From the NCBI RefSeq assembly GCF_006542275.1, contig NZ_CP041217.1:3474501-3538500 (forward strand): 64,000 bases of DNA, in the 5' to 3' direction. Made by a program: the position numbers and the translations under genes. The notes under the pieces were generated by a model, which searched no databases, was not told where the DNA came from, and saw only the letters and a list, made by a program, of their open reading frames with translations. The DNA comes from Saccharibacillus brassicae (lineage in GTDB: Bacteria; Bacillota; Bacilli; Paenibacillales; Paenibacillaceae). Numbering within the stretch: the stretch's first letter is position 1; every line of letters begins with the position of its first letter. This document shows, in pieces, positions 34,535 through 43,602 of the stretch.

Positions 34535-35317
34535 GTGAATGAGTGAGTGAAGCGGAAAGCGGAAGTTGCGGGTGAGACGAGGCGGGGGACATAAGCGGCG
34601 GGTACATAAGTGACGAGGAATACGGGTGTGAAAAGAGAGCCTTTGTCCGGATGGAATTCGGGTGAAGGTTTTTTGCGTTGGAATCGGATAGGGATAGGGA
34701 TAGGGATAGGGATGCGGGAAAAGGGGGAGTTTTGCGGGAAAAATGTGAGACTTGTGGAGATAAGACGAGACTTGTGGAGATAAAGGCGAGACTTGCAGAA
34801 ATAGGGGCGAGACTTGTGGAAGTCATACGAGACGTGTGGAAATAGATGCGAGAAAGCAGTTAATTCGGGTGAAAAGGCTCGTTTTTCGGGAATAGATGCA
34901 GGAATACATTTAATTCGTGGGAAAGGGGATTGATTTGCTGTTTTCGGGCGAAATAGGTGCATTTGGGCAGTTAATTGGGATGGGCGCGGGGGAGGCGGGC
35001 GAATAGATGGGTTTTGGCAGTTAATTGGGGGGCGGGAGAGGGAGATAGGTATAAAGAGATAAAGATAAAGAGATAAAGAGATTAAAATCTTAAAAAATAA
35101 AAGATGAAGGGTCGCTAGGCGCGGGGCGTTGGGGGCACGGGCGGAGCCGTGTTTTTGAACGGTTTGGGGCCATGGAGTGTGAGAGATTCAAGATCGCGGT
35201 GCATTTGAGAGATCTAGGGCCGCGGATGAAGTCGCGAATTGAATAAATAAAAGATTCGCTTGGCGCGGCCGCCACTTTTTATCCGCACAGCTGTGATGCA
35301 CCAAAAAGTGGGGGCTT
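34535..35317. repeat. Noncoding repeat block, copy A
   Basis: No gene. In order: GTGA/GTGAGTGA tetranucleotide repeats (34527-34555); GGGATA repeats (about 34685-34715); five copies of a 21-base unit with CGAGACTTGTGGAGATAA (34744-34851); GCAGTTAATT repeats at 34856, 34967 and 35017; then a GC-rich stretch (35090-35260) and an inverted repeat CCACTTTTT/AAAAAGTGG with a CACAGCTGTG palindrome in its loop (35271-35310). 34840-35317 is duplicated at 43855-44477. Confidence 0.75.
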
Positions 35318-35318
35318 G

Positions 35319-35350
35319 TTCAGAAAATGTTCAGAATCGGTTGGTATAGT
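35319..35350 (+). promoter_or_regulatory. Promoter module of the first SLH gene (direct-repeat activator site)
   Basis: TTCAGAA occurs at 35319-35325 and 35330-35336, an 11-base period, followed by TATAGT at 35345-35350. No -35 hexamer lies at 17 bases from the -10 box. Direct repeats with an 11-base period match OmpR/PhoB-type response regulator sites. The same module precedes the second SLH gene and occurs a third time at 44479. Confidence 0.7.
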
Positions 35351-35416
35351 GGGCAGCGTGGTTCAAAGTCAGCTAGCAATGAAGGATTTCACAAACAGAG
35401 GGGAAGAATGTGAATC

Positions 35417-38400
35417 ATGAGAAAACGTTTGAAATCTTCGCAGCCGGGGCGCTTTAACGCGGCGGGCCTGTTGAAAAAAACGGCACTCGGTACGTTGATC
35501 GGGGCTACGGTGTTGGGGACACTGCCCGCGACGATCGGAATTTCCCAAGCCGCACCCGAAAAAGTAACCGCACCGCTTGTTACGCAGGGCGGATGGCAGC
35601 CGGGTTTGAAAAAAATCGAGATTGCGATTCGCGATGCCAACGGAAATTATACGAATTCCGATAGAACGCGCGGGCTGATCGCTCAGACGGCTCCGGTCGG
35701 ACCGTCAGGCGAAACGGCGAACGTTTTTGTTTTCAGCGATACAGATAAAAATCAGGTCGTGCTGGGAGCCGTTCAGAGCAATATGAGCCAGATGTTCAAC
35801 TCTCTTCCTTCCCTGACGACGGATCAGCATCCGGTAACGGTGAAGGACCTGTCCATGGGATCGTTCAAGTCGCCGGAATCGCTTCCCAACCTGTACGGCA
35901 CGGGGCGAGACAACGTATCGGGCACGTCGAACGTTTACGATCTCAAAATGGAGAAAAGCGAGGTGACCGCTTCGCCTCTGCTCGGACCTGAAGTGCTGGC
36001 CGATCCGAAAGGGATCGACCAGGAGCCGGGCAGCGAAACGTTGTACGTGGCCGGCGGCAAAGACGGCAAAGTGTGGAAGCTGACTCCGAATCCGGCCTAT
36101 GTCGTCGACACGACGGACCACATCGAAGGCGGCCTCAGTGGCGGCAATCCTGTAGAGACCGTCGACAACGATGGCGATCCTGTAGAAACGGTTGACAACG
36201 ACGGCGAACAAACGGTTCCCGGGATTGCTCCCAACGAAGGGAACGAAGTCAAAGAAGTCAACCCAACCGAAGGAACGACAGAAATCGAAGGCACCGAATC
36301 CGGTTCCCGCACCTTCGCTCCGTTGAGCGCTCCGAATTCGGACGTAACGACGCAGGGCGCACTGGCTACGCCTTACATGGCGACGGTCGTGGCGGATTTC
36401 GATGATGTCCATTCGAACCTGACCGACGTCGCTTACGACAACGGCGACCTGTACGTATCGGATGCCGGGTTGAACCAAATCGTCAGAATCGACCTCGATC
36501 AGGCGGGCAAGACGACAGTCGTCGACGCCGGCCTCAACGAGCCGCAGTCGATCGCGCTCGACAACGAGCATAACCTGTACATTGCGGACACCGAAAACCA
36601 TCAGGTCAAAAAGCTGAATACCGCAACCAACCAAGTCGAAGTGGTAGCGGGTACCGGCGAAGCTTCCCAAAGTTACGAAGGCGTTCCGGCTGTTCAGTCG
36701 TCTCTGACCGAACCGACGAGCGTAGCGGTGGACAAAACGACCGGAGCGCTGTATATCGCGGATCTCGGACGTATCCAGAAGCTTGAGAACCAATTTTTCT
36801 ACAAACAGGTTCAAGAAGAAGGAAGAGTATGGAACCTGATCGAAAACGTCGCCGGACTGGATCATGTTCGCGATGATATGGAACGTATACAAAACAGAAA
36901 AAATTATCGGTTGGCGACCGACATCTCCAAATCGCAGCTCGAAGAATATTACGCGTCCCAGGATAGACCGAACACCTGGGTGCCGATCGGCGGCGGGGAA
37001 ATCGGGTTCAGCGGTACGTTTGACGGAGCCGGCCACGTGATCGACGGCCTGGAAGTCAAAAATTTGGACGACGAAAACAGATACGGAGGTCTCTTCGGGG
37101 CCACTTACAAAGCGACCATCCAAAATCTGCGCCTTACGAACGTCAAAATGAACGCGTACAGACAAAGCGGCGGCCTGACCGCCCTCGACTACAGCTCGAA
37201 CATCAGAAAAGTCGCGGTTGAAGGTACCGTATCCGGTAACCGCTACGTCGGCGGTCTGATCGGGGAATCGAGAGGAACGACGATCGACCAGGCTTACTTT
37301 GACGGCAAAGTAAGCGGTACGGGATCGATCGGCGGATTGCTCGGCTACGCTTCGATGGACGGCTACAACATCGTCTCCAACAGCTATGCGTGGGCACAGA
37401 TGATGCTTACGCCAGAGTATCTGCAGCGCAATCTGGATACGGGCGCGGCCGGCGGATTCGTGGGCACCGTTTCCTATGAAGCGTCGCCGGAAGAAGGAAC
37501 GGGAGCTTTCCGGCACAACTACAGTTCCGCTTCCATTATGTCCGCGATCATCGAAGACAGAAGCCTTCAAGCGAACGAGACGGTTGTTGAAAGTAAAATC
37601 GGACCGTTCGAAGGCTGGGTGTTCTCGGAAATCGAAGTACCGCACGCTTCCAACTATTGGGATAGCGGCGCATACGGAGCAACGGGAACTTCGAAATTGG
37701 CTTCCGCGTTTACGGCAGAAGAAATGAAAGTTCAAGCCAACTTTGCGGAATGGGATTTTGCGAACGTCTGGTCGATGGACCCGAGTCGCCAGCATTATCC
37801 GATCCTGAAAGTGTTCCTCAAAGAAACGACAACGCCGCCGGTCACGGAGCCGACTCCGCCAGTAACGGAACCGACCGTGCCGACGATTCCGTCGACCCCG
37901 TCGTTCGAACCGTCGACGCCGATCGTGACGGCACCGACGCCGACGCCGTCGAACACGACGACGATCAACGTCAACGTGCAGAACGACAAGACGACCAACG
38001 GGTCCGTCGTGTCGACGCTCGCGATCACTCGCACCAAAGGCACGGACGGCACGACCAAGGACGCGCTGCAGCTGACGCCGGCCAAAGCGGGCGAGATCAT
38101 CAACCTGCTCAAAACGTCCGGCTCCAAAACGGCGGCGATCGTGCTGCCGGACACGAATGACGAAGTGTCGCAGTGGGATCTGACGGTCCCGAACGCGGCT
38201 TCCAAAGTGTTGACAGCGGAAGGCGTCGAACTGGTCATTCTCAATCCGAACGTACGTATCACCGTGCCGGCTTCGTCGCTGACGAACCTGACCGACGATC
38301 TGTACTTCCGCCTCATTCCGGTGAAAAGCACGTCGACGAGCGCCGAGATTCAAGCGCGCGCGCTGGCGACTCCGGAAATCGTCGCGACAGCGAACGGCGG

Positions 38401-39238
38401 TAATATTACGGTCCTGGGTCGTCCGATGACGATCGAGACCAATCTGCAAAGCCGTCCGGTAACACTGACGCTGCCGCTTCCGGCGGGCAGCACGTTCACC
38501 GCGGCGCAGCAAAGAAAGCTGGGCGTCTACATCGAGCACAGCGACGGCACGAAGCAGTTGGTGCCGGGCAAAGTTGTAACGGGCGAAGACGGCAAGCCGG
38601 GTCTGGAACTGACGGTGAACCACTTCAGTACGTTCACGATCGTGAACGTCAGTAGCTGGGGCGGCACGCTGAACGCGGCGCCGTACATCCTGGGTTACCA
38701 AGACGGCAGCTTCAAGCCGGAGCAGGACATTACCCGCGCCGAACTGGCCGCGATCGTCGGCCGCATCACCGGCGTAACGACCGGCACGGCCGCGTTCAGC
38801 GACGTGAAGAACGGAAGCTGGGCGTCGACCGTCGCGGGACCTGCCGCGGCTTCGGGCATCATGACGGGCTACAGCGACGGCACGTTCAAGCCGAACGCGT
38901 CGATCACCCGCGCCGAACTGGCTGCGGCACTGGCGAAGCTGCTGCCGCAAAGCGGACTGAACACGTCGGCTGCGGCGGCGGGCTTCCGCGATCTGGCGGC
39001 CGGCCACTGGGCGACCGAAGCGGCCGCGCAGCTGCAAGCGGCAGGCGTGATTACGGGCTATGCGGACGGCAGCTTCAAGCCGGAGCAGGCCATCACGCGC
39101 GCCGAAGCGGTAACGATGATCAACCGCCTGATCGGTCTGGACGCGTCGACGACGCAGCCGGGCGCCGGCGAGTGGACCGACGTGGCAAGCGCCCACTGGG
39201 CGCACGACGCGATCCTCGCGGCTTCGATGAAGCGGTAA
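35417..39238 (+). CDS. Giant SLH-anchored surface protein 1 (NHL and GLUG-like repeats)
   Basis: 1273 residues. Signal peptide with a basic start (MRKRLKSSQPGRF) and hydrophobic core ending near SQAAP (about residue 50). NHL-type beta-propeller repeats follow (VAYDNGDLYVSDAGLNQIVR, IALDNEHNLYIADTENHQVK), then GLUG-like repeats (about 540-680; YVGGLIGESRGTTIDQAYFD), a Thr/Pro linker, a beta-rich domain, and three SLH domains at the C-terminus with TRAE or TRAEL motifs (YQDGSFKPEQDITRAELAAI). The SLH part would bind pyruvylated wall polymer. ATG 35417, GAGGGGAAG about 13 bases upstream. Codons 830 onward are nearly identical to the second copy. Confidence 0.9.
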   Translation: MRKRLKSSQPGRFNAAGLLKKTALGTLIGATVLGTLPATIGISQAAPEKVTAPLVTQGGWQPGLKKIEIAIRDANGNYTNSDRTRGLIAQTAPVGPSGETANVFVFSDTDKNQVVLGAVQSNMSQMFNSLPSLTTDQHPVTVKDLSMGSFKSPESLPNLYGTGRDNVSGTSNVYDLKMEKSEVTASPLLGPEVLADPKGIDQEPGSETLYVAGGKDGKVWKLTPNPAYVVDTTDHIEGGLSGGNPVETVDNDGDPVETVDNDGEQTVPGIAPNEGNEVKEVNPTEGTTEIEGTESGSRTFAPLSAPNSDVTTQGALATPYMATVVADFDDVHSNLTDVAYDNGDLYVSDAGLNQIVRIDLDQAGKTTVVDAGLNEPQSIALDNEHNLYIADTENHQVKKLNTATNQVEVVAGTGEASQSYEGVPAVQSSLTEPTSVAVDKTTGALYIADLGRIQKLENQFFYKQVQEEGRVWNLIENVAGLDHVRDDMERIQNRKNYRLATDISKSQLEEYYASQDRPNTWVPIGGGEIGFSGTFDGAGHVIDGLEVKNLDDENRYGGLFGATYKATIQNLRLTNVKMNAYRQSGGLTALDYSSNIRKVAVEGTVSGNRYVGGLIGESRGTTIDQAYFDGKVSGTGSIGGLLGYASMDGYNIVSNSYAWAQMMLTPEYLQRNLDTGAAGGFVGTVSYEASPEEGTGAFRHNYSSASIMSAIIEDRSLQANETVVESKIGPFEGWVFSEIEVPHASNYWDSGAYGATGTSKLASAFTAEEMKVQANFAEWDFANVWSMDPSRQHYPILKVFLKETTTPPVTEPTPPVTEPTVPTIPSTPSFEPSTPIVTAPTPTPSNTTTINVNVQNDKTTNGSVVSTLAITRTKGTDGTTKDALQLTPAKAGEIINLLKTSGSKTAAIVLPDTNDEVSQWDLTVPNAASKVLTAEGVELVILNPNVRITVPASSLTNLTDDLYFRLIPVKSTSTSAEIQARALATPEIVATANGGNITVLGRPMTIETNLQSRPVTLTLPLPAGSTFTAAQQRKLGVYIEHSDGTKQLVPGKVVTGEDGKPGLELTVNHFSTFTIVNVSSWGGTLNAAPYILGYQDGSFKPEQDITRAELAAIVGRITGVTTGTAAFSDVKNGSWASTVAGPAAASGIMTGYSDGTFKPNASITRAELAAALAKLLPQSGLNTSAAAAGFRDLAAGHWATEAAAQLQAAGVITGYADGSFKPEQAITRAEAVTMINRLIGLDASTTQPGAGEWTDVASAHWAHDAILAASMKR

Positions 39239-39525
39239 TCGCGGAGTCGGACGTCAGCGGGATCGCTCAAGCGTGCGGACTGCATCATATGCAGACCGCC
39301 AAGCATACTCCTATACGAAGAGTACGGGAAAAACGGTTTATCGCCGTTCTTCCCGCAAGGCAGACACCTTTGTCGCCCCGAGGGGGCGAAGGTGCTCTGC
39401 CTTTTTCTATTGGCGATCCGCAGCGGAGACTCAAGCGGGTACAGGTCTGGAGGCCAAGCTTAACCGCTGCCGAGCATGAACTTTTTTTACACGTAGAGAT
39501 GAAATGATCCAAAAAATGGTTCTTG
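39239..39525. other. Intergenic region between the two SLH genes
   Basis: Contains a hairpin (GGGAAAAACGG/CCGTTCTTCCC, 39327-39355) and the terminator at 39358. The rest up to the promoter at 39526 shows no gene. Downstream of the promoter there is a leader of about 60 bases. Confidence 0.6.
39358..39406 (+). terminator. Terminator of the first SLH gene
   Basis: AGGCAGACACCTTTGTCGCC pairs with GGCGAAGGTGCTCTGCC around CCGAGG, followed by TTTTT. Confidence 0.9.
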
Positions 39526-39557
39526 TTCAGAAAATGTTCAGAATCGGTTGTTATAGT
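39526..39557 (+). promoter_or_regulatory. Promoter module of the second SLH gene
   Basis: TTCAGAA at 39526-39532 and 39537-39543, then TATAGT at 39552-39557, identical in layout and nearly identical in sequence to the module at 35319-35350. Confidence 0.7.
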
Positions 39558-39620
39558 GAGCGTTAAGTGTGTCCATGAGCTTCGGCTCTGCATTTGCCTA
39601 TAGAGGGGACGAAACAGACA

Positions 39621-42600
39621 ATGAGCAGAAAAAAGGTGACAGCCAGCAGGGGGAACGCTTGGCTGAAAAAAAGCGTGCTTGCGACATTGGCAGGCGTATT
39701 GGTCGGCGGAGGGGCTCTTCCGGCTTTGGGCGTTCAAAAGGCGCATGCGGGCGCGGAAAAAGTCATTCAGGTCGTGGCGGGAACCGGTACGCCGGGTCAT
39801 ACGAGAGCGAGTAAAGCCGCTTTGTCGCAGTTGAACGCTCCCAAGGACATCGATCTGATCGAGATGCAGGGCGCGTCGGGACTTCATATGCTGTTGTTCA
39901 ACAATACGGGAGATCAGGAAGCCTGGATGGCGATCGGTAACGGTCTTGCGATCTATCCGAGTATGAGCGGCAAGGACTATACGCCGATCCGGCTCAAGAA
40001 CGGCGATCAGAACGTGAGTCTTCAAAACGTTGCCGTGTCCAAAGGATCGAACAGCAGCAGCAGCCTCGGCAACAACCTGATTTATTTTACGGGTTCTTCC
40101 ACCGGTGACCCTTACCCTACCGTATTTGCACTTGCAAATGACCAGCCGTCTTCGCCCGATGCTTCGGGAACGGTCGAATACCAGATCACGCAGGCATTGA
40201 GTTCCGATCAAGTGCGCAATCCGGCAGGGCTGGCAACGGACGCCATCGGCAACGTCTACGCATTGGACGAATGGGACAATATGGCTTCCGGCTATCGGAT
40301 CACGCCTTCGAGCACGGGCAATACGCCTCCGACGGTTACCGAAGCGACTTATTTGAGCGCAAAAGGTCTGTCTGTCGATCTTCCGATCGAAGACATCGCC
40401 ATGTGGAACAAAGACTATTATATCCTCGACGGCATTGGGAAAATCTACGCTGTAGACAGCACCGACGGCGAAGTGGAGACGCTGCCCGTAAACAGCCTGA
40501 AAGATCCGACGGCGCTCAGCGTGGCGCAGAACGGAGATATCTACGTAGCCGACACCGGCAACAATCGGGTGGTTCGCCTGGACGCGGACGAATCGTACCA
40601 TATGGATCGCGTAGCCGGCTTGGCCAGCGGCGAAGCGGGCATGGGAGCGGAAGGCGGCTATCCGTTGGAGACGGCTCTTAACGCTCCCGAAGGGGTAGCG
40701 GTCGCTACCGATGGAACGGTATATATTTCCGATACCGGCAACCATCGTGTGCTGCAAATCGCGACTCCGCAGGCAGCTCCTACGCTCGTAACCGGACAAG
40801 CCGCGAACGGAGCGGTCAACTTGTCCTGGAGCGAGGTACCCGACACGCTGTACTATGAAGTTTATCGGTATGCGGGACCGAACGCGCCTTCCGATCCGAG
40901 CCAATGGGAATTTGCCGGCCAAACTTCGTTCAGCGGTCAGCCGGGTGCCGCGAGCTTTACGGCGACAGGCCTGAACAACGATCAACCGTACGTGTTCGCG
41001 GTAAAAGCCAAAGGCATCCGAAGCACTTCCGCGTTTGCCGTATCCGAGATCGTGACTCCGGTCGGAGAAACGAAATATACGTACGAGCAGCAGCAAATCG
41101 ACGGAGTCGTCTGGAATCTGGTCAAAAGCGCGGCCGATCTTGATCACATGCGCGACGACAAGACGCTCAATTACAAGCTGACGACGGATATTTCCAAAGC
41201 CGCTCTGGACGCTTACCTGACCGAAACAAAAGAAAGCGTCTATTGGAGACCGATCGGCGGCAAGGAAGGCTTCACCGGGCAGTTCGACGGCGGCGGCCAC
41301 TCGATCGAAGGCTTGACGGTCCGCGAAGAAGCGGGCGGCCTGTTCTCCTACCTGTATAAAGCGAAGGTCGAGAACTTGCGCCTGACTGCATTGGATATCG
41401 TAAACTACGAAAATACGGGCGGTTTGTCCGGAACAGCCTACTATTCGAACATTTCCAAAGTATCGGCCGCAGGCAAGATTCAGGGCAGCGGCTCGGTCGG
41501 CGGACTGGTCGGAGACTTGCAAAACACGACAATCCGTCAAAGTTTCTTCGACGGCTCGGTCAGCGGCAGCGGCAAAGTCGGCGGCCTGATCGGCAGAGCG
41601 GCATTCGATTCGGAGTACGGAGCTTCGAAAATTCAAAACAACTACGTCTGGGGAAAAGTGTCCCCGCTGATCTACACGCGAATGAACACGAATACGTTCA
41701 CGACGTCCAACACCGATAGAGATCGGTTCGGCGGTTTTGTCGGTACGGTAGCAGCTTTCGGATTCGAAGGAAGCACGAACGCGTCCGCTATTTTCGAAAA
41801 CAACTATACGTCCGTCGAACTGGACGGAACGATCGGCGATACGAGCTGGATGGAAACTTTCGCTTTCGGCGGTTCGAACGAAGGGGTTCCCTCCGTGTCG
41901 AACTACTGGAACACCAAGTCCAACACGGGCAAAGCCAACGATTTGATTCAGGCCAAGCCTTTGGAAGATACGCAAATGAAAGAACGGGCTAACTTCATCG
42001 ACTGGGATTTTGAAAAGATTTGGATGATGGACCCGGTTAGCGGGTATCCGATCCTGGGAACGGTCAAAGAAGAACCGACCACTCCGCCGGTCACGGAACC
42101 GACTACGCCGACCGTACCGACGATTCCGTCGACCCCGTCGACAGGCAGCGGCGAACCGTCGACGCCGATCGTGACGGCACCGACGCCGTCGAACACGACG
42201 ACGATCAACGTCAACGTGCAGAACGACAAGACGACCAACGGGTCCGTCGTGTCGACGCTTGCAATCACCCGCACTAAGGGCACCGACGGCACGACCAAGG
42301 ACGCGCTGCAGTTGACGCCGGCCAAAGCGGCCGAGATCATCAACCTGCTCAAAACGTCCGGCTCCAAAACGGCGGCGATCGTGCTGCCGGACACGAATGA
42401 CGAAGTATCGCAGTGGGATCTGACGGTGCCGAACGCGGCTTCCAAAGTGTTGACAGCCGAAGGCGTCGAGCTGGTCATTCTCAACCCGAACGTACGTATC
42501 ACCGTGCCGGCTTCGTCGCTGACGAACCTGACCGACGATCTGTACTTCCGCCTCATTCCGGTGAAAAGCACGTCGACGAGCGCCGAGATTCAAGCGCGCG

Positions 42601-43478
42601 CGCTGGCGACTCCGGAAATCGTCGCGACAGCGAACGGCGGTAATATTACGGTGCTGGGTCGTCCGATGACGATCGAGACCAATCTGCAAAGCCGTCCGGT
42701 AACGCTGACGCTGCCGCTTCCGGCAGGCAGCACGTTCACCGCGGCGCAGCAAAGAAAGCTGGGCGTCTACATCGAGCACAGCGACGGCACGAAGCAGTTG
42801 GTGCCGGGCAAAGTCGTAACAGGCGAAGACGGCAAGCCGGGCCTTGAACTGACGGTGAACCACTTCAGTACGTTCACGATCGTGAACGTCAGCAGCTGGG
42901 GCGGCACGCTGAACGCGGCGCCGTACATCCTGGGTTACCAAGACGGCAGCTTCAAGCCGGAGCAGGACATTACCCGCGCTGAACTGGCCGCGATCGTCGG
43001 CCGTATCACGGGCATGACGACCGGCACAGCCGCGTTCAGCGACGTGAAGAACGGAAGCTGGGCGTCGACCGTTGCGGGACCTGCCGCGGCTTCGGGCATC
43101 ATGACGGGCTACAGCGACGGCACGTTCAAGCCGAACGCGTCGATCACCCGCGCCGAACTGGCTGCGGCACTGGCGAAGCTGCTGCCGCAAAGCGGGCTGA
43201 ACACGTCGGCTGCGGCGGCGGGCTTCCGCGATCTGGCGGCCGGCCACTGGGCGACCGAAGCGGCCGCGCAGCTGCAAGCGGCAGGCGTGATTACGGGCTA
43301 TGCGGACGGCAGCTTCAAGCCGGAGCAGGCCATCACCCGCGCCGAAGCGGTGATGATGATCAACCGCCTGATCGCTCTGGACGCGTCGACGACGCAGCCG
43401 GGCGCCGGCGAGTGGACCGACGTGGCAAGCGCCCACTGGGCGCATGACGCGATCCTCGCGGCTTCGATGAAGCGGTAG
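39621..43478 (+). CDS. Giant SLH-anchored surface protein 2 (NHL, FnIII-like, GLUG-like repeats)
   Basis: About 1285 residues from ATG 39621, which keeps the same GAGGGG-to-start distance as the first gene; TTG 39594 is in frame. Signal peptide (LKKSVLATLAGVLVGGGALP, cleavage near AHAGA), NHL repeats (LSVAQNGDIYVADTGNNRVV, VAVATDGTVYISDTGNHRVL), an FnIII-like domain (VNLSWSEVPDTLYYEVYRYA), GLUG-like repeats, Thr/Pro linker, beta-rich domain and three SLH domains. The domain plan equals protein 1 apart from the FnIII-like domain. From about 42113 to the end the DNA is almost identical to 37894-39238 of the first gene while the N-terminal parts are clearly diverged. Confidence 0.9.
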   Translation: MSRKKVTASRGNAWLKKSVLATLAGVLVGGGALPALGVQKAHAGAEKVIQVVAGTGTPGHTRASKAALSQLNAPKDIDLIEMQGASGLHMLLFNNTGDQEAWMAIGNGLAIYPSMSGKDYTPIRLKNGDQNVSLQNVAVSKGSNSSSSLGNNLIYFTGSSTGDPYPTVFALANDQPSSPDASGTVEYQITQALSSDQVRNPAGLATDAIGNVYALDEWDNMASGYRITPSSTGNTPPTVTEATYLSAKGLSVDLPIEDIAMWNKDYYILDGIGKIYAVDSTDGEVETLPVNSLKDPTALSVAQNGDIYVADTGNNRVVRLDADESYHMDRVAGLASGEAGMGAEGGYPLETALNAPEGVAVATDGTVYISDTGNHRVLQIATPQAAPTLVTGQAANGAVNLSWSEVPDTLYYEVYRYAGPNAPSDPSQWEFAGQTSFSGQPGAASFTATGLNNDQPYVFAVKAKGIRSTSAFAVSEIVTPVGETKYTYEQQQIDGVVWNLVKSAADLDHMRDDKTLNYKLTTDISKAALDAYLTETKESVYWRPIGGKEGFTGQFDGGGHSIEGLTVREEAGGLFSYLYKAKVENLRLTALDIVNYENTGGLSGTAYYSNISKVSAAGKIQGSGSVGGLVGDLQNTTIRQSFFDGSVSGSGKVGGLIGRAAFDSEYGASKIQNNYVWGKVSPLIYTRMNTNTFTTSNTDRDRFGGFVGTVAAFGFEGSTNASAIFENNYTSVELDGTIGDTSWMETFAFGGSNEGVPSVSNYWNTKSNTGKANDLIQAKPLEDTQMKERANFIDWDFEKIWMMDPVSGYPILGTVKEEPTTPPVTEPTTPTVPTIPSTPSTGSGEPSTPIVTAPTPSNTTTINVNVQNDKTTNGSVVSTLAITRTKGTDGTTKDALQLTPAKAAEIINLLKTSGSKTAAIVLPDTNDEVSQWDLTVPNAASKVLTAEGVELVILNPNVRITVPASSLTNLTDDLYFRLIPVKSTSTSAEIQARALATPEIVATANGGNITVLGRPMTIETNLQSRPVTLTLPLPAGSTFTAAQQRKLGVYIEHSDGTKQLVPGKVVTGEDGKPGLELTVNHFSTFTIVNVSSWGGTLNAAPYILGYQDGSFKPEQDITRAELAAIVGRITGMTTGTAAFSDVKNGSWASTVAGPAAASGIMTGYSDGTFKPNASITRAELAAALAKLLPQSGLNTSAAAAGFRDLAAGHWATEAAAQLQAAGVITGYADGSFKPEQAITRAEAVMMINRLIALDASTTQPGAGEWTDVASAHWAHDAILAASMKR

Positions 43479-43570
43479 AAAAGCGTTAGAAAGCAGTAGA
43501 AGGCGGTAAATGCGTTGAGAAGCGTGAGAAGCGTGAGAAGCGTGGAAAACGCCGAAAGAGAAAGGGTTTA

Positions 43571-43602
43571 AGAGATCGGGCTGCGGCCCGGTCTCTTTTT
43601 TT
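43571..43602 (+). terminator. Terminator of the second SLH gene
   Basis: AGAGATCGGGC, loop TGCG, GCCCGGTCTCT, followed by TTTTTTT. AGAAGCGTG-type short repeats lie just upstream (43480-43550). Confidence 0.85.

Noticed and set aside
39285-43445. A 1386-residue open frame on the minus strand opposite the second SLH gene (and a 1166-residue one at 35705-39205)
   Set aside because: They are antisense shadows: Arg/His-rich translations without domains, start or ribosome site, produced by the high GC and codon bias of the real SLH genes.
35417-43478. Assembly duplication as explanation of the two SLH genes
   Set aside because: The N-terminal halves differ throughout at the protein level and the promoters and spacers differ in detail, so they are two real genes, though the identical 3' ends should be confirmed with long reads.
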